Made by a program: the position numbers and the translations under genes. Under the pieces are notes generated by a model, which was not told the origin of the DNA, searched no databases, and worked only from the letters and a program-made list of their open reading frames with translations. DNA of 64,000 nucleotides from Sweltsa coloradensis (lineage: Eukaryota > Arthropoda > Insecta > Plecoptera > Chloroperlidae). Positions 10,758 to 23,932 of the stretch are shown piece by piece. Where the stretch lies: contig JAMZAV010000959.1 in assembly GCA_024449915.1 (NCBI GenBank), positions 1 through 64,000 of the forward strand. The letters are read 5' to 3'. Each line of letters begins with the position of its first letter. The stretch's first letter is position 1.

Positions 10758-13375
10758 GTTCATATTGTTTTATTACTGTCTTGTTTTGTGAACTCCCGAA
10801 TACAATATTGCATAAACATGGTTTCAATTATAAAAGTTATTACAGCCGTCGAACGAAATCTAATCTATATCCCTTTCTCTTCTGTTGCAGGATTTATTAA
10901 CATCATTTACCAACAAAAGGATTAACCTAAACAGTGTGAGTACACATTCTTTGTTACACCTACCTCTGGTTTAACAATATAATGGTGGATCAGTGATCGG
11001 CCTGTGCTAGTACGTGACTCTCCTCGGTACGCTCCGCTGCGTCACGTAGTCAATCACGAGATTCCGCGTGAAGACAGCTGACCTTGGGGTGTCACTCGTT
11101 GATCACTAAATCCCAAAACCGTGGATTCAGAAGAAACCTCCAATCTGACACGATTTATTTTTTATTTTAAGTGAAAGGAACTGGAACACTGGTTCAAATC
11201 GTTATAGGTTAAAGACTTACGTAAACTAAATTCGTCCTTACGAGAATCAAGTACCTTTTATCTTTCTATCGTGTACAAACATTTTTATTGGCAAGGATTA
11301 AGAATTTAAGTTAGTAAGTATAGCGTGATTTTGTCGTCAAATAATATTTTTTAGATAGATAAACAATCAACTAAAATTGAAAGGGTTCAATCACAAAGAT
11401 TGTGTGGTTCAATCATATTATTGCACCACCTGTTAACCAAGGAATCAAAATCAAATTATAAAATAAGCATAAATCAACTATTTCTTACAAATAGTATGAT
11501 GTTAAGCTAGTAATATGTTGTTTATGAAAGAAATATTAAAATTATTTTTTTTTACCTTGGATGCCCCACACCCAGCAAAGGCGTATTTGTGTTTACATTT
11601 TCTTCATTATTTGATGACAAGAATCTAGGTGCCCGTTAGGGCGTCGTAGCCAAGCCGCGGTACGCTTACACACCTGGGCACCTTATACAAAAATCAGAGT
11701 TTATGTGTTTTCGAGGTGTCACCCAATCACCGTGAAACATGTATAATATGAACTTGAATACTGTCATAATCGGGGGTATAGGTATACATGACAACTCATG
11801 CCAAATTTGATTGGGGTATCACCATTCCTTCTTGGTGAAAAAATGACTTGCTGCTACTACTACTACTGTCTAATTCGTCAGTTTCAATCGGCCAGCGATT
11901 CTGACCAAATGGGTGGGGGCTACATGGGGGCTACAACGTTCATATTTTGATGTATGTAGGCCTAGTACCTTTTGAAAGAAAAAAATTGAAAAAAATAGCT
12001 GAAAGCCATTTTAAATAAAGGTTTTAATATAAGCCTTTTACAGGTATTTAATCAACAAGTAACTAAAGAAAATAGGAAAAATAATATACCTACAATGCTG
12101 TACAAAAAAGCACGTCTTTGGGCCACGAGATACCAAAGCAATTATTATATTTATTTATGAAAATTGAATTTGGGTAGCTAAATAACTAGTTGTTAAAACG
12201 TCGTTGACCCATTGAGTTTTAAATTGACCGCGGGGTGCCGAAAACATTTATTCAAATTGGACACTGACAACAAAACTGCATTTTCCATCTCCACGAAGGT
12301 CACACTGCTTCATCTGGCCATTACACCAGCTATCTAAAAATAGGAAACAGCTGGATGTGTGCAAACAACAAAATTGTAACAAGGAAACCCTGGCCAAAAC
12401 TTTCAAAATGCATCATTATATGGCTTGTTTTAAGTAAAACAAATTGAAAAAATGAAATCAACTAGCATCAATATTTCATTGCACTTCATTAAGAACTCTC
12501 AAATAATCTTCCAAGGCACAATGAATATTATGTGTGGTATTGTGCAGGCCTCCTTGAGAAAGTCCACGTTAAGAACCGGCAAAAACGCGTTAACTACCGA
12601 TACCTCCTCAAAACAAATTAAATTTATAACGTGATTTGGAAATTCGGTATATATTGAAAAATTACATATTACAACCCTTTAGGAATACGAAAACGAAAAA
12701 TAAAGAACAAAAATGGAAATACAACAAAATTCGAAGGTCGCAATGTCTTCTCTCGTATCAGTATTCGATTATGCAATTGACTACACCTGATTGAAGATAT
12801 GAAAATAAAATAAATAAATTTAAAAAATGTAAAACATCATAAACAATTTTCATTGAAATATCAGGACCACGAAGTTGAATAAATAATCAACAATAAATTG
12901 AAATAAATAATCACATCTCTAGATGATTCAATAGTAAATTAATGAGGCAAATATTTTTTCCCCAAAAAAAAATTGAGATACTAATTATTTGAAAAACTTG
13001 TACAATACCTTCATGTATTGTTGAAAAAACAAAGTAAATATCTACGATTTAAGAAAATAAATAAAATAAATGGAAAAATTATATTTAAAAAAATAAAAAT
13101 TAAAAAGTAAATGAAATCCCACAAACTCAAAAACTTATAAATGAACAGCCAAACATGTTCTCATCTAAAGTAAATGAATAAAGGCTATTATAAAAATTAA
13201 TAATAATCATTGAAAAATTTTTATTCAAATATCAAAATTTTATAAAAAGTAAGTTTCATCAATTTCAAATGGTTTTAACAGAAAAATAAAATTCCATGTC
13301 GTAAGTAAACTTAAAAAATTATGCTTGGCAAAATGACTATATATCTAGAACAGTATTATCGAACGGTATTATTTT
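10758..13375. other. AT-rich intergenic, no gene seen
   Basis: No gene recognised. A GC-richer patch at about 10985-11110 has TCAGTGATC near its left edge and GATCACTAA near its right edge, a loose inverted pair. A short inverted pair TAGGTGCCC/GGGCACCTTA brackets about 11627-11684. The rest, especially 12620-13320, is very AT-rich low-complexity sequence. Confidence 0.4.
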
Positions 13376-13376
13376 C

Positions 13377-13466
<90 letters not shown>
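13376..13466. repeat. (AAT)n microsatellite
   Basis: About 30 uninterrupted AAT units lie directly against the poly(A) end (T run on the + strand, 13466-13479) of the retrotransposon fragment to the right. It may be the extended tail of that element. Confidence 0.95.
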
Positions 13467-14981
13467 TTTTTTTTTTTTTATATATTTATTGAAGCAAAAA
13501 AAACTAAATTGGAACAATATTCACATACATTTCCCTCCCACTAAGCACAAATGGCTCATCAGTGGGTTACATAATTTTAAGCTATTACATCTCATTCGTA
13601 GCGTCAGGCTTAATACAATGAAATAAAAATAAAAACATTCAAACTTTTAAAATTTGAATATACGGTGCTTACATAGGTAATCAATTACAAACATAACTAC
13701 ACAACCCTTTACAAAAACATACAAAAAACAAAATATACGGGAATCACTAATTTATAAATTAATAATATCTTATCTACCAAAACAGATTCGTTTCAACAAC
13801 ATAAACATCTAGAAAATGGACTGAAAATGACTTAAATCGAGCATGAAGGAAGGGTTGTTCAGGTAGTGCGATTTTACTCTTTTCTTTATTAATGAAATTT
13901 TGTCCAAGGATAAAATTTCAGCCGGCAATGAATTTAAAAACTTTTAGGTATAAGATAATGTAAACAACGCTAAACCATGTTTGTTTTGGGGCATTGGAAC
14001 AACGAATTTTCCTTTACTAACAAGTCTCTTTCCCCTTATTATGTAAATATAGTTTTTTATGTTCATTATTAAAATAATACTTTAAAACCAACCGATAATT
14101 AAACATGGTTTTTAACGGCAGTATAAAGCAACTCACATAAACGTCATCTTTTTCTTTGATGCTATTGGTAATACTTTTAGGGCAAACTATTTTTAATAGT
14201 GTATTTTGAATTTGAATCATCGTGTTTATTATATGAAAAGACGCGCTTCCCCATAAAGAGCAACGCATATGACATATAGATTCAGCTAATGCAATATAAA
14301 CTAATCTTAGCATATCATCAGACAATACTGGTTTTAGTTTATACAATTGATATGCACACGAGCGGAGTTTTGAACAAATGTAGTCCACGTGTGGCTTCCA
14401 CGAAAACTCACGATCAATGAAAACACCCAAATACATATGGTATGCCACGGACTCAATTTTTTGTACGCATTCACAGGCGGTGTCGGTACATAATTCAAAT
14501 TATGTATACACTTTGCCACATGAAATATTAATTGAACGTCATCATTTCTATTTTAATTTAAAGGCATGCATATGTGAACAATTTTGGTTTTTCAACGTTG
14601 ATTACTAGTTCCCGATATGAGTCCAGCAACTGTAGATTCCTAAAATCAGTGTTCATATTTTTTTGTTGCGACGCTTAAGTTCCTATGTATTGCTAGTACA
14701 CAAGGTCGTCAGCATACATCATTAGTAAACACTTAACTAGATATTTATTAATGACGTTCACGTATATAATATAAATTGCGGTCCTAAAATGGATCCTTGT
14801 GGTACACCAGTAGTGACAGTTTTGTTTTACTATAAGTGTTCCCTATTTTTACCATAAACGTTCTATTTTCTAGGTAACTGCGGAACCAATTTAGAACTGT
14901 ACCTCGTATCCAATGACCTCTAAGCATTCCAAAAGTTTATTATGATTTATATAGTGTCAAATGCTTTGGAGAAGTCGACAA

Positions 14982-14982
<1 letters not shown>
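13467..14982 (-). pseudogene. 5'-truncated non-LTR retrotransposon (reverse transcriptase remnant)
   Basis: On the minus strand the RT signatures appear in order. VDFSKAFDTI (motif A) is at about 14982-14949, GVPQGSILGP at about 14815-14778, and YADD (catalytic motif C) at 14716-14705. A YLGVFID...W..H thumb segment follows in the 144-codon open frame 14448-14017. The spacing and thumb sequence fit the Jockey/CR1/L2 side of LINE-like elements. Several frameshifts and stops separate the motifs, so it is dead. The 3' end has AATAAA (13490-13485) and about 14 A residues before an AAT repeat. Everything upstream of motif A, including any endonuclease, is missing. Confidence 0.85.

Positions 14983-15045
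<63 letters not shown>
14982..15045. repeat. (AAT)n microsatellite at the truncated RT end
   Basis: About 21 AAT units abut the sixth base before the RT motif A codons. The same trinucleotide in the same orientation lies at the opposite end of the retrotransposon fragment (13376-13466). Confidence 0.95.
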
Positions 15046-18000
15046 TTTAAAAAAATGTAAACTGATGGCACTTTCTAATACGACCATACATAAACCACAT
15101 TTTTTTTGCAAAGCACTATTTTTAAAGTTTATTTTCGACATTCAATTTTATGTTTCTGTAAAATCATTTGAAATTGATTTACCTTTAGTTTTTAGTTTAG
15201 AAAAATTTGATATTTAAATAATTTTATTAAGCCTTTTATTTATTTTGCATAATTTTTATTTGATGTGAATTTCTATTGATTTATTTGCTTGTTTTTTTTT
15301 AGATTTCATTTATTTTAGTTGAGAATGGTTTGGCTGTTTATTTACAAGTTTTTGTATTTGTGGGTAATCTATACCATAAGTATAACACATAATATTTGTG
15401 ATTGCAGTTTAGTAAATTGAGTAAATTCTAAGATGTGAATATGCTTACTCAAATAATACCATCCACTAAGCATGTGATTGTTATTATTTATAACAAACAA
15501 TTTAGCAGAGGATGCTTTATATTCGTACCACTCCAGTTTGATACTCTTAAATCTTAATCTATATACAATAGAGTATAGCAGTAGAGCTCTTCTACAACAA
15601 AGTCCACTTAGTTTTAATGATATTGTTACATACTAAACCTGTTTTGATACATTATCGACACCACAAGATACGTGGGATTACTATCGTCGGTACTTGTATG
15701 TTTGTAAGCCTACTCCCATGTGTTGTGTATTGTTGAGCTGGTATTGTATAGTGTATATACAACCCCTTCTCGTACGAGACGACGCCACTTGAGGAATATG
15801 AACAGAGGTTGCGAGGAAGATGGTGGCTCGTCGAGCAGATGGCGTGCGCACATGCACACCGGATACTACGACGCCATTGTCTTGTGGTCTTGAGCAATCA
15901 GATTCAGGATGCGGTTTGCTTGTTTTCTGACACTTTACTTGATCGATGTTAGCGCGACGAATTTGGCTTGTTTTAACACTGTTTTTAATCTAAAACAAAG
16001 TTGCTGTAGGTAGGATTTCACTGCACAAGATTGAGAGTAAGGCCTTATTGTCTTGTTCTTGGTTTATTTGCACGGTATTTTTATTTTTCAATAATATAAG
16101 AAAACATAGGCTTTGCAAACACATTTGGTTTACAGTTTAAATTTGTCTGGACCTGAACGTGCTTCATCGTAGAAACTTGAAACACTTCGTAATGTGTGTC
16201 TTACGGTGCTACATGAAAGAGACAATAGATAAATTAACTATGATTATGTAAGTTTCCATTGAATGTAAGTTCAAAGTTGTAAGTTATACATTTTTCAAAT
16301 CTACATGTAGAAATGGATCAAGAACACAAACGTGAACAGACGTACTTAGGTTGATTTTTATTATTTTACAATTAAGAACATTTTTATCATGTGATACTCC
16401 GAGCTATAAGTGATTTAAATATCTCCAAAGTTGATCATAGGCCCTATGATCAATTACGACCATTTCAAGAATATTATTTCGATAGAAGTTATTCTTATTT
16501 TGTATTTTCCAATTAAAAATCTGGGTTACTAAACAACTTTTTCATGTAAGAAACCTCCAGCGACAACTACTTGCCTCTCTTCAAGGTAACTAACTATATA
16601 TGTAAGGTTTGACTTTGATGATACTGATGGTTGGTTGGGAAGTTTCAGTTGATATTTTATATAACTCCATTTAACATTAGTTGCCAACCACCTTCAGCCA
16701 TATTGCCCAGTTTAAAACCGATTACTTCTCGAATTAGACTCTCGTGTGAGCTATTCCTCTATCGGTGTATGTGAATCCACGTGGAAATTATTATTCTGGC
16801 CTCTTAAATATTTAAAGTTTAGCAAACAACTATCGTCCCGATTGAGAACCGAGTATGTGTGTGTGTATTCTGCTGCTGATACGGGTCAACATTCTACGTG
16901 TAGGAAACCACTCCGCCGGCTTGATGCAAAGTTGGTTAAAAATAAACTGAGGGACTAAAAGGGGTAGGGAATGGGGGAGTGGTTTCTCACTATACGACAT
17001 TATGAAATAATAAGGTCGTACAATTTCCTTGGGAATGGAATTTTTTGTTTTAAACATTTTCGATGCAACTTTTGACTACTTTAAAAAAATTAACTAACTA
17101 TACTGGTTACATGTCGGGGTTTTTTGTGCTGTGTCGAGGGTGCTTTTTTTTTTTTTCCCTTTCGCGTGAAATTAAAATTCTTTTCTTTCTCTGAAATAAG
17201 GTGCCGAAAATTTTAAATCAGACTGAAGGAACAATTTGTCTTGGGACCAGCGCACTTTTAAAACAACGAGTGGCGAGTTTTTATTTTTGGAATATGCGAG
17301 TCTAGTGTACAGTGGTAGTGCTGTCATAATATTTCTGCAAATTAAAATAAAAACTTCAATACTTTTTTCATGCGTTGAAAAAAAAATTTTCTTTTCAATT
17401 TTAAATACAAAAAAACTTACTTATAAATCATACTATTAGTTTTTTTTAAAATTTTTTTCATGTCTTCCCGTCAGCCAAGTTCGATATACAAAGTCATTTA
17501 AAAATTATGCCTAAATTACAAAAATTAACCAAAAAATATGAAGTTAAACGTATATAAAATATACTTTTAATTTGTCCAAAAAATAATTGGTTTTTGGGGG
17601 GACTAAAAAAAATTGAGCGTAAAGAGTTATCAACATACAAATTTTAAAAACAGTAGAAACCCCTAGGTTCAAACTATTGGTTTTTTTCCAAAAAAGGGTG
17701 TCCCTTGGGTTTTCAGTAGCCCTACATTGAACATAAAAGGGGAAAAACCCATTGCATATACTATACTTTACGGGTAGTCGTTTTCCGGGCCGAGCTATGA
17801 ACGTACGTACTAAGTCCTATAAATAAAAGCCCAAAATTTTACATAGATAACCCTCTCGTAGATGTAGAAAGATGTACTAGTAGGTGTACATTCAGGTAAG
17901 TTTATTGTATTTTTTTGATAGAAAGCCAACATAGACGACTTTGTGAAGGAGCATTTTCTTCCCAACAAAATTGTAAAAAATACAATTTAAGGTATAGACG

Positions 18001-19549
18001 GAAATAGTGTTGGTTTTTTTACCCATGCAGCTGTGGTCAGCAACAGAAGTTTTCGTAGAAAAAACTGTACCTACTGCTGTTCTCTCCATGTCTCTGCCTA
18101 AATCTAACTAGTGAAACTGTTAAATCTTTGCAGAAATAAATAGCCGTGCAGCATTCTCATCTATTATATGGCCAAAAAAGCTTATTCTGAAAAATACTCA
18201 TTTCTGTAAATTTTTTTTTCATCGTCTTTTGGTTAGCTATAGTTTAAATTTAATTTAAAAATATTGCCAAAAGGAAAAAAACAAACAATTATTTCCTATT
18301 TTTTTGCATTTTGTTAATTACCAAAAACAATAAATTTAAAAACATTTAACAAAATTTTAGGGTTTTTTTACAGGCATAATTTTTTTTGAAAATTTCTAAC
18401 AAAAAAAAAAATAATTTAATAATATGGGGGACATTTTAAAAAATTTTATATTGTAAGCAAACCCAAATATTCTATGGAAAGCAAGAAATCTACTATTGTA
18501 GCGTTTTTGGGGGAGCGTCTATTTCACAACCCCCTTTTTTTTTTTTTTGCATTTAACTTTCCATTAAAAAAAATTCGCCGTGTAAAAACGGTTGGGCCAC
18601 GCACAAAAAAACTTCACAAAAGTAAGTGAACCGTTATCTAGGGAGGTTTCCTGCTATGCATTTGTTTTTTTTAAATATTATTTGCAAAAATCTCGGTTCC
18701 CGTCCGGGCCGTGTTCTAAAATCTAACCATGGGTCTGGAGGACTCTTTTCGCGTGCAAGGTTTGTCGAGTGTTTTGGTTTTCGCCCCGTGGGAGTCGTGC
18801 TCGGGGTGCAGGGAACTTGATCGAGTGGGGGGGAACTGGGTTTACCCCTACACACTTTAATACCCAGCTAGCCCTGTTCTGACAGTTAAAAACCCATTTA
18901 CACCCCCCCCCCCCCCACCCCCGAACCCTCAACAGCCAATATGACACGCAAAACGAATCTGCAGATCATTGATTTTAGCTAACGCATGATAGAGTTGTAG
19001 AAGGGTGGATGTAAGCTGGGGCATGCATGGTCCTTATACCCAAGTTACCACTAATGAATTACCCCTTCTTAACCACAAAACCATCTTCGCAACCCCCTTC
19101 GCCACACACACACACACGCATAACAATCATACTACCCCTTGCGAAGCGAGAGGATGACATACAGCCTGCCTGGAGCGTAGGTTTGTTTATGCGAGTGACT
19201 AATTGAATCTGGCGACACAGAGCACTAACAATGTTAATTGTCGCTGATGTTGATTGTGCGTATTTGCGACATGTAACAAACTAATTGAGGTTCGTTGTAA
19301 CTCAAAGCAAGGGCACAAGCAGCTCTTTTTTCAGGTTTCGGGTAGTAATTTGAAATCAGGTGTCATAATTTTTTTTTCATTCCCCACCCTTTTTTATATT
19401 TGATGCATTCATAAATTGCATTTAATATCCTTTTTATTTGATATCAAATTTGTTGAGTTTTCAATGCATTGTTGTAATATTACTATTTCAAATATTTACT
19501 TAAATGTAGTTCATTGTTGTGTCTGCATCTATGTAATTAGATTTATTTA
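15046..19549. other. AT-rich intergenic, no gene seen
   Basis: No gene recognised. It contains a perfect short palindrome at 16431-16453 (10-base arms, 3-base centre), many T and A runs (17080-18600), a C run at about 18902-18916 and a CA stretch near 19105. The GC-richer piece at 18690-18850 is open on both strands for about 70 codons but has no recognisable product. Confidence 0.4.
16431..16453. repeat. Perfect 10-bp palindrome with 3-bp centre
   Basis: TTGATCATAG, then GCC, then CTATGATCAA. Perfect arms of ten bases with such a small centre are rarely seen by chance. It could be a dimeric factor site or just a short hairpin. Confidence 0.8.
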
Positions 19550-19550
19550 G

Positions 19551-19620
19551 TTGTCCTCCATTGTAAATCAGTTTTTATAACTGAATCGGATAGACGTTAA
19601 ATATATAAAAAAAAAAATAT
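19551..19620 (+). mobile_element. SINE 3' tail (GTCCTCC...GATAGACG type)
   Basis: This tail has the order GTCCTCCATTGTAAATCAG, TTATAACTGAATCGGATAG, ACGTTAAATA, then an A/T-rich tail. Close relatives lie at 24308-24380, 33575-33645 and, reversed, 56870-56925. The CAGTT and AACTG words can form a small hairpin, as in many SINE or LINE 3' ends recognised by a partner reverse transcriptase. Confidence 0.6.
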
Positions 19621-22265
19621 GAAAAGTAAAAATTATCCTAAAAATCGTGACACAGATAATGATAATAAACTAATCATTTTATTCGCATGCGTTTTTAAAA
19701 ATGAAAACGACCCTGAAATTTTGTCACTTATTTTCTCGATGCTAAATATGAATGTTTTTACTGGCAATAGCGAATTAAGACAGTAATCACGTTTTTCTGA
19801 CAAATTATAGCAAAATCGGAAACTGTTTAAAATCATTTTTCATGTTTTGATTCAAGAATATGTAAATAATTTGGCAATTGGTCATTAAAATCAACATTTC
19901 TGTTTTACTACATTTAAAATATTATCGAACACGCCTAGATAATTTCTATTTAACTTAACTTTAGATGGCATAAATAATCGTTTATCGTGCTCATTTCATT
20001 GTAGGGTACCTATTGACTACAGTGCTATTTTTATGGCGAAATGATGCCTATTTATTGAGAGTTTATACACTGAATTTTTTTTATTTAAAAAATATCTCAG
20101 GATTCCTACCTATATAAAATAATGTCCAAATTTGCCCCCAGACTCGTTGGTAATATCACCAGTAAGCAAACGGAACCAACTTATTCTTTACTTGGAACTT
20201 CGCATTTGAGTCATAAAAACAAATCCGTGAATAACTTGGTCAGCAATGAAAATACATTATTGAAATTACATTATTTTCATAATTGGCAATGAAAGTTTAT
20301 GAAAATTTAAAATGACCGAGGCAGCGTAACAGCAAGGTAAAATGTCATTCAGCAACATATTGACTCAATGGGCATGTTATTTACGTCGCAGAGTAATACA
20401 CTTTTTGCAACAAGAACCTTAAAATATTTTTGGTTGGACAACTTTTTAAAAGATTGCTCTAATTACAAAAAAATATATTATATATTTATTGTCTACGTAA
20501 CAATATGTTATTAAAAGCTATCATTAATTTTCTTAAAACAAAAACTTGTTGGCAGTGATAATGGATGAATTCCCTAAAACGCTACAAGTTTTTGTTGGAA
20601 TGCTTCTAGAACAAATTCTTTCATTAAATAATGTTCGTGTGTGGTAGCTGCAAAGGTTTCCATTAATTCCTTTTAAGTAATGACGATGGGGGCATACATA
20701 AATATTTTTGGGGGTGTACGTTTCTATACAATAAGTTCGAGAGCACGGCGATGTGAATAATGGCTCCTTTCATATTAGAAGCTTTTTGTAGGACGACTGT
20801 GTTGCGGTGCCGGGTTTAGTCGTGGAGTGTTAGGAGGGGGGGGGGGGGGGAGGGGGGACTAATTATTCTAAAATTTCAACGCACCCTTCTGTTCGATGTT
20901 ATTTATGTAAGTTCTCGCGCAGAGATTTCCAAAATTGAAACTCCGCATAAAATATTCTCAAAGCAATTACTCCGTTTGGGCCGCGACTTCCACACAGTTA
21001 ATGCGCGAACCTTGTCCGACGTTGCCCCGCCGTCCCCAATGCTTACCCAAGATGTGTCTAAAAAATCTCCGGAGCTGGAATGAAGAATGGGGAGTTAAAT
21101 CTCGTTCACTTAAAATCTCCATTTCCCCCTTCACCATCCATTTTCCAACGCTATCAACACAACGCGACTTTCGAGAGGAAGAGAAAAGGAACAGAAAGCC
21201 ATTAGACTACACCAGCGATTGAACACTCGGTGACTGTTGTGATTCCTTCTTATTCCAAGGGAGGGTGGAAATATATAAACAGCGAAATAATTCCGAGCTT
21301 TGGTTTAGAGTTTCTGCAATACACAATAAGAAAGTCGAAGGTGAATTCGGTTAATACTAAAACGAAGATCTACAAAATATTTATGCTTATACTACCATAC
21401 TGTACTGGTTTCTTCTAAAGTATTTTATTTACTGATCTTTAATTTAAAACAATTATTGTGTATACAATATTTAAGAGATGAAAAAAAATTAAAATTGATT
21501 TTAGGAAACCTATACCCAGTGAGAATTTGCATGACCCTCTTTCGGTGTTAAACTATGTATGGTAGTTGGAAGGGCATTCTCTTTCATTCGTTGCATTACC
21601 GACTGATGTAAACCCTATACAAAACTTTCAGTCAGTATCGCCGGTGGTGGTTAACGAATATGGGACCTCGTGAACCAGGGTCTCGTGCGTTAATCTTGAG
21701 CTACACATTGGTTTCAAGGAGAGACACGGGAAAACTTATTTACAGTAGCCTACCAAAGTTAGTCGTACATTTGAATAAAATTAATTGCGTGGTAATTTAA
21801 CTTAGTGGAAGTTACGCCAATTTGCTAAAACAATGTAAAATGTCATTCTGTTGGCGATGGTAGATAGAGGTATAACTCTCAGTGTGTTCACGCGAGCCCA
21901 ACTTTTTTAACAGTGTTAATTGTCCATTTAAAAATTAGCTTGATTGGCAAATCCAGCTAATTTCACAAACATTTTGGATCACTTTTCGACCTCCAATTTT
22001 CACTTCAAATAATTAGAATGTTTGGAAGTTGTTAAGAAAGGATGGGCGCATGTAGCTATCAGAGCACATTTTAACCATTCAAATAATTGTCTCCTTTACT
22101 ACACAAAGCTTGGGAAATTTCTACCTTAATTACCTGTTTGGTGGTTATTCATGGTCAGTTAATAGCAAATGTAAACATTTTGGGGGGAAATGTGCTGTGG
22201 ATACGACAAATAATCCAAACTAAACCACGGCGTTCTGCGTAAAACCTGGTTTTCTCGAACTCAGC
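19621..22265. other. Intergenic, no gene seen
   Basis: No recognised gene. A G run lies at about 20837-20850. The stretch 20930-21225 is open for 95 codons from a TTG and is somewhat GC-richer, but its translation shows no domain. Confidence 0.4.
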
Positions 22266-22425
22266 CAACAGTCTTCAGTCGGGAGGTCGTTAGTTCGATA
22301 CCAACCAACGGAAATATATACTGATTTTTTCAAAGTTTTCCCAGTAAAAAAAGTGTGTTAGCTCTCGGGGATTGACCATTGATTTTCCCTTTCCTACTTT
22401 CTTCACTTCTGTTACATGAAGCTGA
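22266..22425 (+). mobile_element. tRNA-derived SINE (GGTTTTC body family)
   Basis: A B box (AGTTCGATACC, about 22291-22301) is followed by a body with CTGATTTTTTCAAAGTTTTCCCAGT and GTTAGCTC-like words (about 22320-22365). The body corresponds to those of 34560-34750 and, reversed, 44135-44320 and 28500-28680. Only the 3' part of the tRNA head is clear. Confidence 0.5.
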
Positions 22426-22465
22426 TAGGTCAATGTGGATAATATATTCACAGCACCGATATCTA

Positions 22466-22795
22466 GCGGTGTGTGGGTATCCGAAATTTTGGGTCGGGTC
22501 GGATATTTAGGACCGACCGATACTCAAAAAAGGAACCCGAGTTTAGGGCAAAAGAAAATATTTTTTGGAAAGTTTGGTGGAGGTGCCGGTCCAGGATATA
22601 CATTTGGTGGATGTGCCGGTCCAGATATTCTTCATTTGTAGTGCCATTGAATAAATATACATACAAAAGAAAATGAATTGGGAGATATTCTTCACAAGAA
22701 AAGTTCAACATCTGTTTGTACATGCAGTATTTAAATACCCGACATGACCAGAAAAAAGCCAAATAACCCGACCGTCAAAACCCGTACCCGAAAAG
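22466..22795. mobile_element. Degenerate hAT-like MITE, tentative
   Basis: The left edge (AGCGGTGTGTGGGTATCCG... then GGGTCGGGTCGG) and the right edge (CCGACCGTCAAAACCCGTACCCG) are roughly inverted relatives. This GGGTA/GGGTCGGG style is common at hAT-derived repeat ends. Inside are two tandem copies of a roughly 30-base unit containing GGTGCCGGTCCAG (22573-22634). No clear target duplication was found. Confidence 0.3.
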
Positions 22796-23040
22796 TCCTG
22801 CAGATATACCTTGCATCGTTCGCTATGAAGACAAACAGAAAAAAGATAGTGATCTACTGATATACTGTAACATTAAACATAAAAACATAAATAAAAAATA
22901 ATAGAGGGCCTATAAAAATATATAAATAAATTTAAATTTAAATTTAAATTTAGAATTAAAATAAATAAAGTAAAATAAATAAATAAAATAAATACATTAA
23001 ATACAATAAAGGAAATAAAGAAAATGAAGAAACATAAAAA

Positions 23041-23090
23041 TTTCTAAATGGGTAGACTCTAAATACGAATTTATTTATGCATTTATTTGT

Positions 23091-23157
<67 letters not shown>

Positions 23158-23205
23158 TTTGTGTATATTATTTATTTATTTGTTTATTTATTTATTTATT
23201 TATTG
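23041..23205 (+). mobile_element. SINE tail fragment with long (ATTT)n
   Basis: The phrase GGGTAGACTCTAAATACG (23049-23066) is the 3' end of the SINE seen complete at 23500-23932. It runs into roughly 30 TTTA units, interrupted by a few G bases, ending near 23205. The preceding AAATAAA-rich 22915-23030 is low-complexity sequence. Confidence 0.65.
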
Positions 23206-23499
23206 GGCTTAAATAACTCGTTTCAATTTGGAAATCGAAGCCAAATCTGTATAATGTTTCACTGACGTATAGGGGCCTATACAAGCTTGTACAGTGTCCT
23301 AAATTTAGTGTAGCTCTGTGTGTATAACAAACTTAATACACTCAATTGATTAACTACGTTTAGCTATATATGCCACTACATGTTTAATGGTTTTTATTAT
23401 TATTTTGTGATTTGAATTATTCAATTTTGTCGATTACATTTATACCTGACACATGAAACACATGCATTTTCTTAGCGGTAAAGGCATATAAAATTGTGT

Positions 23500-23932
23500 G
23501 GCTCGCTGGTCTTGTGGTTAGCATATCTGCTTCCAATGCAGAAGGTCCAGGTTCCAAACCCGTGAAAGTCAGAAGTTTTTTAACTTCTGATTTGGACTTA
23601 AGTCCATCAGTTCTTGTCTTAGGAGTTTGTAAACAGTGACTTTGGAGCCGTCCTAGCAACGAAGCACATAATAAATTCAGAGTTGTTCTGAATCGGCCTT
23701 GTTGATTCTGGCGTTGATCCGCGGGTGTTCGCTCTGTCCATACCACTGATTGCTATATTTCCTATTAAAAATATCGATCTTTGGTTGGTTATCGCTCACT
23801 CGTCGATTACGTCGGGGCCTACAGGGTTGGCTTGGTCGCTTTGATTTACTGTCCCCCACTGAAAATCAGTTATATAACTGAGTGGGTAGACTCTAAATAC
23901 AATTTATTTATTTATTTATTTATTTATTTGAA
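23500..23932 (+). mobile_element. Near full-length tRNA-derived SINE, Trp(CCA)-like head
   Basis: The head is a recognisable tRNA: A box TGGTCTTGTGGTTAGCAT (about 23512-23529), anticodon stem TCTGC/GCAGA around loop TTCCAAT (formal CCA anticodon), and a B box GGTTCCAAACC (about 23550-23560). A central body of about 290 bases follows. The 3' end is CTGAAAATCAGTTATATAAC, TGAGTGGGTAGACTC, TAAATACA and then an ATTT tail (to 23932). It gives a reference copy for the tails scattered elsewhere (23041, 27472, 29983 reversed, 49940 reversed). Confidence 0.75.

Noticed and set aside
14017..14448. Independent 144-codon gene on the minus strand
   Set aside because: It is the thumb part of the broken reverse transcriptase described above.
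23077..23205. CRISPR-like or coding repeat in the TTTA array
   Set aside because: It is a plain tetranucleotide microsatellite at the end of a SINE; no spacers or protein-like content.
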